A stretch of DNA of 64,000 nt from an uncultured Paludibaculum sp. (GTDB lineage: Bacteria; Acidobacteriota; Terriglobia; Bryobacterales; Bryobacteraceae): assembly GCF_963665245.1 (NCBI RefSeq), contig NZ_OY762267.1, positions 744,001 through 808,000 of the forward strand, written 5' to 3'. Position 1 is the first letter of the stretch. Every line of letters starts with the position of its first letter. Shown piece after piece: positions 17,458 to 26,833 of this stretch. The notes beneath the pieces were generated by a model that did not search any database, was not told the DNA's origin, and saw only the letters and a list, made by a program, of their open reading frames with translations. The translations under genes were made by a program, and so were the position numbers.

Positions 17458-19902
17458 TCACTCGTAGCGCAGACAGATCATTGGGTCCACTTTAGCCGCC
17501 CGCCGGGCGGGCACATAGCTCGCGAGCAGGGCCACTGCCGCGAGGATTCCACCCACCGAGGCGATGGTCATGGGGTCGCGGGCGCTGACGCCAAACAGCA
17601 GCGTCGTCAGCAACCGGGTGAGCGCAAGAGCCCCCAGGAAGCCGATCACCAGCCCTGCCGCCGCCATCACCACGCCGCGCTTGAGAATCAGGCCGATCAC
17701 GTCGCCCGTCCGCGCACCCATGGCGGCTCGAATCCCAATCTCGTGTGTGCGCTGCACCACGGAATACGAGATCACCCCATAGATTCCGATCGCGGAGAGC
17801 AGCAGAGCGACGGCTGCGAAGCCACCCAGCATGATGGAGTTCAGACGATTGCTGGCCATCGACTCGGTCTTGATCTGCTCCAGGGTCTTCATGTCGGTGA
17901 GCGCCTGGTCCTTGTCCACCTGATGGACTGCGTCGGTGATCGCCTTCTGCAGTCGCAGCGGATCCATGGCCGCCCGGACGACCAACGCCTCAAAGAAGAC
18001 CGGGCTCTGCTCATTGCTAACGTACATGCCCGGGTTGTCCCGGGTTTCATCCAGGTTACCCACCTTCTCGTCCTTCACCACGCCCACCACTTCCCAAGGG
18101 ATCTCGGGGCCGAGCGCCGTCTTGCCCGGCACGATTTCCTGAATCAGGATCCGCTGGCCAACCGGCTCTTCATTCGCAAAGTATTTCCGCGCCATCGTCT
18201 CGTTGATCACGGTCACCGGCGGAGCGCCTTTGATATCGCCACCCGTCAGACCGCGGCCCTTCTTCAACTTCATGCCGATCGTACGGAAGTAGGACGCGCT
18301 GACCATTTTGAAGAAGCACGCTTTCCGATTGGCGCGATCCACAAAGGGCTTCCCCGCCACCTGAAAGGGCATGCCGTAGCCCCAGCCCTGCATCGGCAGG
18401 GCCGAGGTGAGCGCCACATCACGAATCCCCGGCAGGCTCTCCACGTTCGAGACCACCTGACGCAGATAGGTATTCAGGGCCTCGGGCGTCTTGAAGCGTT
18501 TTTCGGAGATCGGTAGCCCCGCCGTAATCACATTCTCCGTATTGAAGCCGGTGTCGACGTTCTGCATGGCAAAGAAACTGCGGATGAGTAGCCCGGAACC
18601 CGCGAGCAGCAGGAATGCGAGCGCCACCTCTGTCACCACCAGTACGGAACGAAGACGGTGTTTGGCGCTGCCGGTGCTCGATCCGCGGCTGCCTTCCTTC
18701 ATGCTGCCGGCGAGATCGGATCGCGTCGCTTGAATGGCGGGCGCCAGGCCGAAGATCAAGCCAGTGAACACAGAGAGGCCGATGGCGAACAAAAGGACGC
18801 GCGAGTCCAGAGTGATCTCAGCTTCCGGCGGCAAGGAAAATGGAGGAACCGCGGCTTTCAAACCGGCCACCAGCACATAGCCCAACGCCACACCCATCCC
18901 TCCACCAATCAGGGAGAGCAGAACACTCTCAGTGAGGAACTGCTGCATCAGCCGCCAACGGTTGGCACCGACCGACACGCGAATTGCCACCTCCCTTTCC
19001 CGCACAGTGCCGCGCGCCAGCGTCAGATTGGCAAGATTGGCGCAGCCGATCAGTAACACCATGCCGACGGCGGCCAGCAGTACATAGAGCGACTTGCGCA
19101 ACTGCTTGCCGACGGTGACGTCCGACAAGGGATCGACTGCCACACTCCAGCCTTTGTTGGAGTCAGGATAGTCGCGAGCAATACGTCCGCCGATGGCATC
19201 CATCTCGGCCTGAGCCTGTTTCACTGTGACGCCCGGCTTCAACAAGCCGATTGCGCCAAACCAGTGGAAGTTGCGGGTCATGTTCTGCGGCTCGAAGACG
19301 AGGGGCCGGAAAATCTGGGCGAACGAGCGATCGAACGCGCTGCCCTCGGGCAGAACGCCGATGACCACGTTCGGTTCGCCGTCCAACTGGATGACCCGTC
19401 CGATGATGGCCGGGTCGGAACCGAACTGAGATACCCAGAGGGCGTGGCTCAGAACCGCGACACGGCTCTTGCCTGGCTGATCTTCGTCGGCAGCGAAGGT
19501 CCGGCCAAGCACGGCCCGCACGCCCAGAATGTCGAAGCCGTGGGCCGACATCCTGGCGCCGCGCAACTGAATGGGGTTGCTGACTCCTGTCAGCGTAACC
19601 GAGCCACCGGTCCGCGCAGCCATGTATTGGAACACCGAATTCTGGCGCTGCCAATCGAGGAAGTTGAGTGTGGAGATCCCGTTCCGGGAGTCCGGGTCAC
19701 CGGGCGGCTTCTCCAGTACGCGCATGATCCGGTCGGCGTTCGCATAGGGTAGAGGCTTCAGAAGAACGCCGTCGACGAAGCTGAAGATAGCCGTGTTCGC
19801 GCCGATGCCGATGGCGAGCGTGAGAACGGCAACTGTCGTGAAACCCGGGCTCTTCCGCAGAGTCCGGAGGCCGTATCGAACGTCTTGAAGTATTTCGCGC
19901 AC
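17458..19902 (-). CDS. Orphan MacB/FtsX-like permease (ADOP type)
   Basis: An 814-residue membrane protein built from two repeats of the MacB periplasmic core plus FtsX three-helix domain. The N-terminus reads [32 protein letters not shown]; the first FtsX block lies around [19 protein letters not shown] and the second near the end ([20 protein letters not shown] ... [12 protein letters not shown]). The GTG at 19902 is preceded by GAGGG. No ATPase gene is adjacent, which defines the acidobacterial duplicated orphan permeases. Likely role is export or sensing of hydrophobic or peptide compounds, but no substrate is known. Confidence 0.9.
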   Translation of the reverse strand: MREILQDVRYGLRTLRKSPGFTTVAVLTLAIGIGANTAIFSFVDGVLLKPLPYANADRIMRVLEKPPGDPDSRNGISTLNFLDWQRQNSVFQYMAARTGGSVTLTGVSNPIQLRGARMSAHGFDILGVRAVLGRTFAADEDQPGKSRVAVLSHALWVSQFGSDPAIIGRVIQLDGEPNVVIGVLPEGSAFDRSFAQIFRPLVFEPQNMTRNFHWFGAIGLLKPGVTVKQAQAEMDAIGGRIARDYPDSNKGWSVAVDPLSDVTVGKQLRKSLYVLLAAVGMVLLIGCANLANLTLARGTVREREVAIRVSVGANRWRLMQQFLTESVLLSLIGGGMGVALGYVLVAGLKAAVPPFSLPPEAEITLDSRVLLFAIGLSVFTGLIFGLAPAIQATRSDLAGSMKEGSRGSSTGSAKHRLRSVLVVTEVALAFLLLAGSGLLIRSFFAMQNVDTGFNTENVITAGLPISEKRFKTPEALNTYLRQVVSNVESLPGIRDVALTSALPMQGWGYGMPFQVAGKPFVDRANRKACFFKMVSASYFRTIGMKLKKGRGLTGGDIKGAPPVTVINETMARKYFANEEPVGQRILIQEIVPGKTALGPEIPWEVVGVVKDEKVGNLDETRDNPGMYVSNEQSPVFFEALVVRAAMDPLRLQKAITDAVHQVDKDQALTDMKTLEQIKTESMASNRLNSIMLGGFAAVALLLSAIGIYGVISYSVVQRTHEIGIRAAMGARTGDVIGLILKRGVVMAAAGLVIGFLGALALTRLLTTLLFGVSARDPMTIASVGGILAAVALLASYVPARRAAKVDPMICLRYE

Positions 19903-19986
19903 AGTTTCCCTCGCCCTTGATACGGCTCAGTGAATGGAATGTTCCTGTAAACTTTTCCCGAGGATGCGGGCTCCGACAGTCCTCCG

Positions 19987-20616
19987 TCAGATGTCCGAAG
20001 GGCTCGTGGAGCGAGTGGCTTGCGCGCCGGCCAGGGCGAGCACCTCATCGACCGACCACTGATCGTACGCGTGAGATCCGTATTTACAGGCCAGAACACG
20101 GCCGTCGCTGGCGATGAGGAAGTCGGCCGGCAGCCCGAAGCGGCCGCCGTGCGGCTGCAACGCTGGTGCGGATTCGCGTCCACGCCCAATTTCTACCAGG
20201 CTCCAAAGGATGCCGCGCGCAATCGCCAGCCAGGCGCGAGGATCCAGCAGGGCGCGAAGCGAGGACTCCACACCGAACTCCACATAGAGCAGTTTGTCGG
20301 GATCGGCCACCACGGCAAACGGCAGGCCCATCGCGTACGGCAGCAACTCTTCGGTCGTCGAATGGAAGATCACGACCTCACGAATGGAGGCCGCGGCAAG
20401 CTCGGCCTCGCGCTTCACAAAGGAATGAAGATGCAGGTTGCACACGGGGCAACCCGCGAAGCGTCGAAATTGCAGGTGGACGAGCCGCCGGGGATCAGCG
20501 ACCCAAACTCGTTCAGAGCAGACCGTCACGAGCTCCCGCGGCACGATCCGCGCACCCGTTTGAATTCGGCTTTCTCTCGGAACCTTGTACCTCTCATTTC
20601 CGAACATATTGTTCAT
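19987..20616 (-). CDS. Thioredoxin-fold, AhpC/TSA-like protein
   Basis: A 209-residue thioredoxin-fold protein of the AhpC/TSA-like group. The redox site is FAGCPVCNLHL (CxxC), followed by VIFHSTTEELL and a cis-Pro-type segment FGLPADFLIASDGRVL. There is no signal peptide, so it should act in the cytoplasm as a peroxiredoxin-like or thiol oxidoreductase protein. It is divergent from a TetR regulator gene; the shared gap carries matched inverted repeats, so the regulator probably controls it. In-frame ATGs at 20616 and 20607 are possible starts. Confidence 0.8.
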   Translation of the reverse strand: MNNMFGNERYKVPRESRIQTGARIVPRELVTVCSERVWVADPRRLVHLQFRRFAGCPVCNLHLHSFVKREAELAAASIREVVIFHSTTEELLPYAMGLPFAVVADPDKLLYVEFGVESSLRALLDPRAWLAIARGILWSLVEIGRGRESAPALQPHGGRFGLPADFLIASDGRVLACKYGSHAYDQWSVDEVLALAGAQATRSTSPSDI

Positions 20617-20728
20617 TGCAGGTCAGTGTGCTCAGCTACGAATAGGACGCCGCCCTGCCCGCGCGGGCTCGAAACAAACTGGGGCCATCTGTCTCGAAAT
20701 GGGCAGCAAGGCGGCGATTGTTCGGAAA
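20597..20728. promoter_or_regulatory. Paired inverted 10-mers in TetR/thioredoxin gap
   Basis: TTTCCGAACA at 20597-20606 and TGTTCGGAAA at 20719-20728 are exact inverted copies at the two ends of the divergent gap. The left copy is also part of a GAACA-TAT-TGTTC palindrome (20602-20614) that covers the start of the thioredoxin-like gene. This placement suggests operators of the adjacent TetR protein. Confidence 0.45.
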
Positions 20729-20741
20729 GAGAGGGGGCCGG

Positions 20742-21332
20742 ATGGCGAAGACAAGGGATCGTCGCGTGCAACGAACGCAGCAGCTTCTGGAAGCGGCGCT
20801 GCTCTCGCTGATCAAGAGGAAGGAGTTTGACACGATCTCCGTGCAGGAGATCATCGATGAGGCAAACGTGGGCCGCGCCACTTTCTATGCCCACTACGAC
20901 AACAAGGAAGATCTACTGGAGAGCGGCTTCAATGGACTGCTGGCAGACCTGCAGCAACGGCAGGATGCAGCCCGGTCGAGCGGCAGCAGCATCAATGAGA
21001 GGCTGTTCGCGTTCAGCCATCACCTGCTGGCTCACGCCGACGAACATCGCGGCGCATTTCCATCGATGGTGAGCAAGCGCGGCGGCGCCCTGATCCAGCA
21101 TTTGCTGAGGCACGTGATCGTGCGGGTGGTCCGGGATGACGTCAAGGCCATGGCCAGGACAGGCGGCACCGATCAAATGCCGGAAGATGCGGTTGTTCAG
21201 TTCATTGCGGGTGGCCTTTTTGGGCTCATGATGTGGTGGTTGGGCGCCAAGAGGTGCCCCTCTGTCGAGGAGATGGGTGAGCTATTTCGGAGACTGGCTC
21301 TACCTTCGGTGAAGGCCGCTTTCCCGTCTTGA
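20742..21332 (+). CDS. TetR/AcrR-family transcriptional regulator
   Basis: A 196-residue one-component repressor. The N-terminal helix-turn-helix shows the family core (FDTISVQEIIDEANVGRATF then YAHYDNKEDLL), and the C-terminal all-helical ligand domain ends at GELFRRLALPSVKAA. I chose ATG 20742, preceded by a GAGGGGG-type site, over the TTG at 20718. It is transcribed away from the thioredoxin-like gene and is likely to control that gene and itself. Ligand unknown. Confidence 0.9.
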   Translation: MAKTRDRRVQRTQQLLEAALLSLIKRKEFDTISVQEIIDEANVGRATFYAHYDNKEDLLESGFNGLLADLQQRQDAARSSGSSINERLFAFSHHLLAHADEHRGAFPSMVSKRGGALIQHLLRHVIVRVVRDDVKAMARTGGTDQMPEDAVVQFIAGGLFGLMMWWLGAKRCPSVEEMGELFRRLALPSVKAAFPS

Positions 21333-21359
21333 GGGCCCGTTTGCCCGGGGCGCCCCATC

Positions 21360-22256
21360 TCATTCGAAGTGGAACAACCGCGCGGCGTTTCGTCCGCGGA
21401 TCTTCTCGCGGTCCTCCGCGGGCGCAAACGCCCAATGGGTGGCGAAGATCCGTTCCGCTTCGGCATGGGCCTTGGCATTCATTCCGAGTCCGCCCCACAG
21501 AATCCGGTCGGCTCCGAACTCTCGATGAGCGCGCTGGACGATAGGCCCCACGGGCAGGGCCGGATTCGTGAAGTAGCTCCAGCCGGAGTACTTGAAATAG
21601 ACCTTCGGATACTTCGCCAGCGCCATCACTGAGTCGACGTCGGCCGGCGTGCCCATACCGGTTCGCCCCATGTGGTCGAGCAGCACCGTCACTTGTGGGA
21701 AGCGGCGGCACAGCGTTCCGATCTCCGGGGCATGGTGCGGCAGGAAGTGCATCTGGATAGCGATGTCGAGGTCCGCCGCCTTGCGCCAAACCTGCTGGAT
21801 CCGCCGATCAGCGAGGTCACGGTTTCGAATGGAACCGCTCTTCTCCGGCGGCTCGCCGGGCGCATTCATGGCATGAATCCGCAGAGCCACGATGCGGTGG
21901 GGGTGGGCTTTCACCAGTTCCGCCATGCGGGCCGGCGTCCTGGGGTCGATGGGATCCAGCAGCAGCGTGCCCTTGAAGTACCCGGGCGGAGTTTCCGACT
22001 CGAAGCAGTGCCAGAGGTAGCGGTGGTCGTCCTGATAGGGCTCCGGGTGAACGATGACGGAATGGGCGATGCCGGCCGCCTTGGTGAAAGCGAGGTAAGG
22101 GCCTAGTGGCTCCGGCGGCGGCTGATAGGTACCCAGGGCGTGATAGGGAAACCGTGTGGGTTCGAACAGATGGATGTGTGTATCGATGAGAGGGGCTATA
22201 GGAGCCGCTTGAACCGCTCCGGCGGCGGCCAAGGTGAGAAGTTCGCGGCGGGTCAT
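21360..22256 (-). CDS. Exported amidohydrolase-family TIM-barrel protein
   Basis: A 298-residue amidohydrolase-2-type (PF04909-like) hydrolase with a twin-arginine-like signal (TRRELLTLAAAGAVQAAP). The metal-binding IDTHIHLFEP opens the barrel, HAMNAPG and IQMHFLP supply further His, LLDHMG is a late ligand and ILWGGLGMNAK ends the barrel as in 2-pyrone-4,6-dicarboxylate lactonase and related enzymes. It is transcribed on the minus strand, convergent with tetR. Reaction not resolved; a lactonase or decarboxylase is possible. Confidence 0.83.
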   Translation of the reverse strand: MTRRELLTLAAAGAVQAAPIAPLIDTHIHLFEPTRFPYHALGTYQPPPEPLGPYLAFTKAAGIAHSVIVHPEPYQDDHRYLWHCFESETPPGYFKGTLLLDPIDPRTPARMAELVKAHPHRIVALRIHAMNAPGEPPEKSGSIRNRDLADRRIQQVWRKAADLDIAIQMHFLPHHAPEIGTLCRRFPQVTVLLDHMGRTGMGTPADVDSVMALAKYPKVYFKYSGWSYFTNPALPVGPIVQRAHREFGADRILWGGLGMNAKAHAEAERIFATHWAFAPAEDREKIRGRNAARLFHFE

Positions 22257-22433
22257 GATGGGAACGATTCTACATCGTGGAAATGCGGGAGCGGCCCAAG
22301 GTCGTTCTTGACGGGTAGATAGGACAGGCGTCCGGTTTCGGGCGTTCTAGTCCGAAAACGAACACTCCTGCCCTCGCTGGACTCCATTTTTGCGGCAATT
22401 TACTTTGGCCCTTAACGTGTGGTGCATTCTGCC

Positions 22434-24704
22434 ATGCATGCGTTACTCGCGGACCTTCGGCACGCTTTTCGGATCCTGCGCAACAATCCCGGCTTTACCT
22501 TCGTGGCTGTACTGACGCTGGCCCTCGGCATTAGCGTTAACACGACCGTCTTCAGTTGGGTGGACAACATGCTGCTGCGGCCCTTCCCCGGCATCCAGGC
22601 TCCGGAGTCGCTGGCACTGGCGGAGATTCACAACGCCAGCGGAGAGTTCCGTAACGGCATGTCGTTCACCGACTATCTGGACTACCGCGACCATGCGAAG
22701 TTGCTGTCCGGCCTGGCCGTGGCCCGTTTCACTCCACTGAGCCTGGGGGGCGACGGACGCCCTCGCCGCGCCTGGGGTGAACTGGTCAGCGGCAACTATT
22801 TCGACCTGCTGGGCGTGAAGCCGGTGCTGGGGCGCACGTTCCTGCCGGAAGAGGGGCGGCGTGAGGCAGGCTCCGGGCCAGTGGTAGTGATCAGCTATCA
22901 ACTGTGGAAGGACTACTTTCACTCCGATCCGCGTGTCCTCGGCAAACGTCTGCGGGTGAATCGGAACGAACTGTCTGTCGTAGGCGTCGCTCCACCAGCG
23001 TTTCTAGGGACCACACCCGGCCTCGCCTATGACCTTTGGGCCCCTCTAAACATGGCAACCGCCATGGGCACGGGCACGGGTACGCTCCGATATCGGGGTA
23101 CGCGCGACTTGACGACAACCATCGCCCGGCTTCGCGCCGGAGTCACGCTGGCGCAGGCGAGCGCCGAGATGATGGCGTTGAGCAACCGGCTGGCCGCTGC
23201 TTACCCTGACACAAATCGCGGGCTCAGCGTCTGGTTGGTTCCCCTATATGCCGGCCACGCCGGCGCGCAAGTACTGCTCCAGACGCCGCTGAGAATCCTC
23301 GCCGCCGTCAGTATGCTGCTGCTACTCATCGTGTGCGCCAACGTGGCGAACCTGCTACTGGCTCGCGGAGTGGCGCGGCGCCGGGAATTTGGAATCCGGC
23401 TGGCCATGGGTGCTCGGCCTCTACGCATCCTTCGCCAGTTGTTCACCGAGACTCTGTTTCTGGCCGGCCTTGGAGCCGGTGCGGGGGTCCTGATCTCTCC
23501 TTGGATGGTGCAGACGCTGCGGTTGCTGCTGCCGCCATTGGACGTGCCGCTTCGCTTCGAGTCCGCGACCGGATGGCGGACCGTCGCCTTTACAGCACTG
23601 CTGTGCATCGTAGTGACGCTGATCTGCGGAATGGCGCCGGCCTTGCTGGCTCTACGGACTTCGTTGCGCGAAAGCATCGAATCCAGCGGCCGCGGTGGCG
23701 CTTCCCGTTCCACACACCGTCTGCGGGCCGCGCTGGTGGTCAGCGAAGTCGCATTGGCCTCGGTGGCGCTCATCGGCGCCGGGCTCTTCCTGCGCAGCTT
23801 CCGGAATGCGACCGAGATTCACCCTGGATTCGACACGCGCGACATTACGGTGAGCCAGTTCTACCTCTCGGCCAGCGGCTATACGGGTGCTGAGCAGCGC
23901 CAGTTCTGCCGTGCGCTGCGGGAGCGCCTGGAGTCCGTCCCCGGCGTGACGGCCGTCAGCTACGCTGACCAGGTGCCGATGGGACTGGGCATGATGCCCG
24001 TCCACGCGCTCTCCATTCCCGGCTACGCGGCCCGTCCCGAGGAGGATATGAACATCGGCCGGATGTTCACGGCGCCCGGATTTCCCGCAACGCTGGGCAT
24101 CGCACTGCTGCAGGGGCGTGACTTTACCGACGCCGATGCCGACAAGGCCCCGCCAGTCATGCTCGTCAACGAGTCGTTTGTGCGCCGGTTCCTTCGCAAC
24201 GGCCCGGCAGTCGGCGCTCGCCTCCAGGTGGAGAGGCGCTGGACCACGATCGTCGGTGTGGTTCGCGACTGCAAGTACGACAGCCTCACTGAAAACGGCA
24301 GAGCGTTCTTCTACCTGCCGTTCCGCCAGCGCTTCGAACCCGGGCTGAACTTCAACTTCTACGTCAAGAGCACGGGCAACCAAGCCGTGGTAGCGCAGGC
24401 CATGCAGCGCGAGGCGCTCAAGCTAAACCAGGACGCGATCTTCACCTCGACCTCGCTGACACAATCGATTCAAGGTTCGTTGTACCCGCAGCGTGTGGCT
24501 GCGACCCTGATGGGGTTCCTCGGATCCGTCTGCCTCATTTTGGCGGGCATTGGGTTGTATAGCGTGATGAACTACGCGGTGAGCCAGCGCACGCGGGAAA
24601 TGGGCATTCGCGTAGCCCTCGGTGCCCGCCCGGTTCAGATCGTGCGCGTGGTAGTGGGCGAAGGCTTAACGATGGCGCTAGTCCGAAGTTCCATCTGGCA
24701 ATAG
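22434..24704 (+). pseudogene. Orphan MacB/FtsX-like permease, 5' part, IS-disrupted
   Basis: This is the first 92 percent of an ADOP-type permease (FRILRNNPGFTFVAVLTLAL at the start, first FtsX block around LLLIVCANVANLLLARGVARR). The coding frame runs into the insertion sequence at 24683 and stops at 24704 after a few foreign residues (RSSIWQ). The last two or so helices are missing and lie at 26629-26833. Joining 22434-24682 to 26635-26833 restores one uninterrupted protein of about 815 residues that reads MALVGVGVGVAVGLL across the join. ATG 22434 is the likely start; two GTGs lie upstream. As it stands the protein lacks its terminal membrane segment and is probably inactive. Confidence 0.9.
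24677..24682. repeat. Left target-site duplication GCTAGT
   Basis: Six bases immediately left of the element are repeated exactly at 26629-26634 on its right, showing a recent transposition with a 6-bp target duplication. Confidence 0.85.
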
Positions 24705-26628
24705 GCACTATCTGCCTGATATGACGGTGGAAGAGGCAGAACTGGTCTTCCTGTTTCTGGCTACAGACCCAGGAGTCGGAGGGCACGGGCTTGCAAAGCA
24801 GTGGGTTCGGTGAGTTGCTGGAAGGTTGTGGCGCTTGGGTCGGAAGGAATGCGGCAGGTGTTGCGGCAGCGCGTGGCAAGCTCTCGCAACAGAGTCTCGA
24901 AGCTGTGGACGGGGAAGCCATCGGCGGTGACACGTTCCAACTTCTTCCGCTGAGCCGAAGCCGAGCACTCAGCCGGCGCAACCGGATCGCGGCGAGTTCG
25001 ATCTCGGCTGAGTTCCTCATCCTGAAACAGCAAAGGAGCCAGATCTCTGCGCATGTGCCACTCCACATAGAAGGCCAGCATACAGAGCAGAATGTGCGCC
25101 CGCACATGGTCCTCGGTGCGGTGATGGATGGGGCGGATTCGCAGATCCATTCCTTTCAGACTGCGGAAGGCGCGCTCCACCTGCGCCAGGCTCTTGTAGC
25201 GGCGTACCGCGTCCGGGGCCGAGCAACGGCTCTCGGGCTCGCTGGTGCGCACCACGTAGACGCCGTCCAGTTGGCTTTCGCGCCGGATCGATTCCTCTCG
25301 CCGGGTCCAGGCGAAGACGCCATCGGCGATGTTGAGCTCGAAGTGTTTGGCGACCTTGTAGCGGTTCAAGACCCTGCCCACTTTCAGCGCGATCTCGGCC
25401 TCACTGAGCGGAGTGCGCGTGCGGCGCTTGACCTGGGCGGCGATCTTGGCCAACTCCTTCTCGGTGGCCTCGATCAGCTCGCCTCGCTTCCGCCTGCGCT
25501 CGTCGGCCAGCAGCGGATTGAAGCAGGCCACCAGGCGCTCGCCGGGATAGACGGGCGAATTGATCTCGGCCAGATTGGTTTCGTCGAACAGGGACAGTTG
25601 CAGGCTTCCGCCGTCGACCAGTTCGCGAATCGCCGGCCCGCGCAGGGCCGAGATCCAACCGAGTCCGGGATGCTGTTTAAGCTGGCCGATCTGCGTTTCG
25701 GTGAGCATGCCGCGGTCGCCCACCAGAACCACGCGGGACAGGCCGAAACGTTGGCGGAGCTTATCCACTTGATCGGGAACGGTGGTGGGATCGCCGGTAT
25801 TGCCGGGATAAACGTCGACGGCCACGGGGCGGCCTTCACTGTCGGTCAGCAGGCCGTAGACGATGATGGGCAGTCCCTTCTTTCCGTCGCGGTTGTGGCC
25901 GAGTCGCGCCAAGGGGCAGGTGTGACCTTCGTAGTAACTACTGCTGACGTCATAGAGCACCAGGGAACCGTCGTGGAGGTGGCGCTGGGCGAGTTTCTTT
26001 TCGATGTGCGACTGGCGGGCCAGCAGCCAGTCCATGGCCTGGTACAAGTCGTCTTCGGTGGCGTCGGCGACCCCGAGTTCCTCGGCCAGAGTGGTGGTGT
26101 GCCAAAGCCTGGTGGTGGCGAGTTTGGAGCAGGGGTGCAGAAGACGTTCGGCGATCATGGCGAGAACGAGGTCGCGCTCGCGGCAGGGTTTAGAGGCCAG
26201 CAGCGAATCGAGGCCGAGACGATGCATGGAGCCGAGCACGGCCTGGACATGGCCGTGAGGGAGATTGCGTTCGACGAGGAAAGCTTGGGAGGCGGGGAGG
26301 AACTGCTCACCGGCGAGAGAGCGACGAATGAGGTCGATGAGATCGGGCGGGAGATGGGAGATGTTGCCGAGGGTTTCGTGGCGGACCTGGGAGCCGACGC
26401 GGAAGGAGCGGCGGAGCAAGTGGGTCTGGTAGAGTTTGCCTTTGTAGGTCCGGGAAGTGGTGGCCACATGAACCCGGCCGGTCCTGGATGGCATGGCCAA
26501 TTATAAGGGAGAGAGGAAAGGAAGGCAAGTGGTATCTGACATATTTAGTGGCTACAAATGTAACCTCGAAATCACCTTACATGACTGAACCAGAAGGCGT
26601 TGGGCTATTTCAGGGCTTGGAACTTCGG
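24683..26628 (-). mobile_element. IS1634-like insertion sequence, 1946 bp
   Basis: A complete insertion sequence bounded by terminal inverted repeats that begin CCGAAGTTCCA (11 perfect bases at both ends, then degenerate) and flanked by a GCTAGT duplication. It carries one transposase on the minus strand, 78 bases from the left end and 128 from the right end. Size, single transposase and a 6-bp duplication suit the IS1634 family. Removing it exactly repairs the interrupted permease frame. The right end is AT-rich compared with the chromosome. Confidence 0.9.
24761..26500 (-). CDS. IS1634-family DDE transposase
   Basis: A 579-residue transposase that moves the surrounding element by cut-and-paste. 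Catalytic acids are visible as LVLYDVSSSYYEG (first Asp), VVLVGDRGMLT (second Asp) and the Glu in LAQVERAFRSLKG after a long insert of about 200 residues, the IS4-superfamily layout. The N-terminal residues 1-100 are a helix-rich DNA-binding region. Length and motif order fit IS1634 members. Full-length and apparently intact, so the element may still be active. Confidence 0.93.
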   Translation of the reverse strand: MAMPSRTGRVHVATTSRTYKGKLYQTHLLRRSFRVGSQVRHETLGNISHLPPDLIDLIRRSLAGEQFLPASQAFLVERNLPHGHVQAVLGSMHRLGLDSLLASKPCRERDLVLAMIAERLLHPCSKLATTRLWHTTTLAEELGVADATEDDLYQAMDWLLARQSHIEKKLAQRHLHDGSLVLYDVSSSYYEGHTCPLARLGHNRDGKKGLPIIVYGLLTDSEGRPVAVDVYPGNTGDPTTVPDQVDKLRQRFGLSRVVLVGDRGMLTETQIGQLKQHPGLGWISALRGPAIRELVDGGSLQLSLFDETNLAEINSPVYPGERLVACFNPLLADERRRKRGELIEATEKELAKIAAQVKRRTRTPLSEAEIALKVGRVLNRYKVAKHFELNIADGVFAWTRREESIRRESQLDGVYVVRTSEPESRCSAPDAVRRYKSLAQVERAFRSLKGMDLRIRPIHHRTEDHVRAHILLCMLAFYVEWHMRRDLAPLLFQDEELSRDRTRRDPVAPAECSASAQRKKLERVTADGFPVHSFETLLRELATRCRNTCRIPSDPSATTFQQLTEPTALQARALRLLGL

Positions 26629-26634
26629 GCTAGT
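26629..26634. repeat. Right target-site duplication GCTAGT
   Basis: Exact copy of the six bases at 24677-24682, directly after the right end of the element. Confidence 0.85.
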
Positions 26635-26833
26635 GGGCGTCGGAGTGGGTGTCGCCGTGGGCCTCCTCTGTGCGCGCTGGGTAGGCTCTCTGCTCATCCA
26701 ACTGAGCGCGGACGACCCGCTCACCTTCGCCGCCGCCGCCGGCTTCCTCTGTGCGGTCGCCCTACTGGCAACCCTGCTGCCCGCGGGGCGCGCTGCCACG
26801 ACCGCGCCGACCACCGCATTGCGGAATGACTAG
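26629..26833 (+). pseudogene. Orphan permease, 3' part cut off by the IS
   Basis: The terminal 65 or so residues of the disrupted permease: a glycine/valine-rich helix (GVGVGVAVGLLCARWVG), a loop with DDPLTF, and the closing helix with FLCAVALLATLLPAGRAA. This matches the C-terminus of intact ADOP proteins in the window. An ATG at 26600 inside the element could in principle start translation, but a functional product is unlikely. Its TAG stop overlaps the stop of the convergent kinase gene at 26830-26833. Confidence 0.85.

Noticed and set aside
24791..26506. 571-codon plus-strand frame opposite the transposase
   Set aside because: It is the mirror of the transposase gene; the minus-strand frame has DDE motifs and the plus frame has none.
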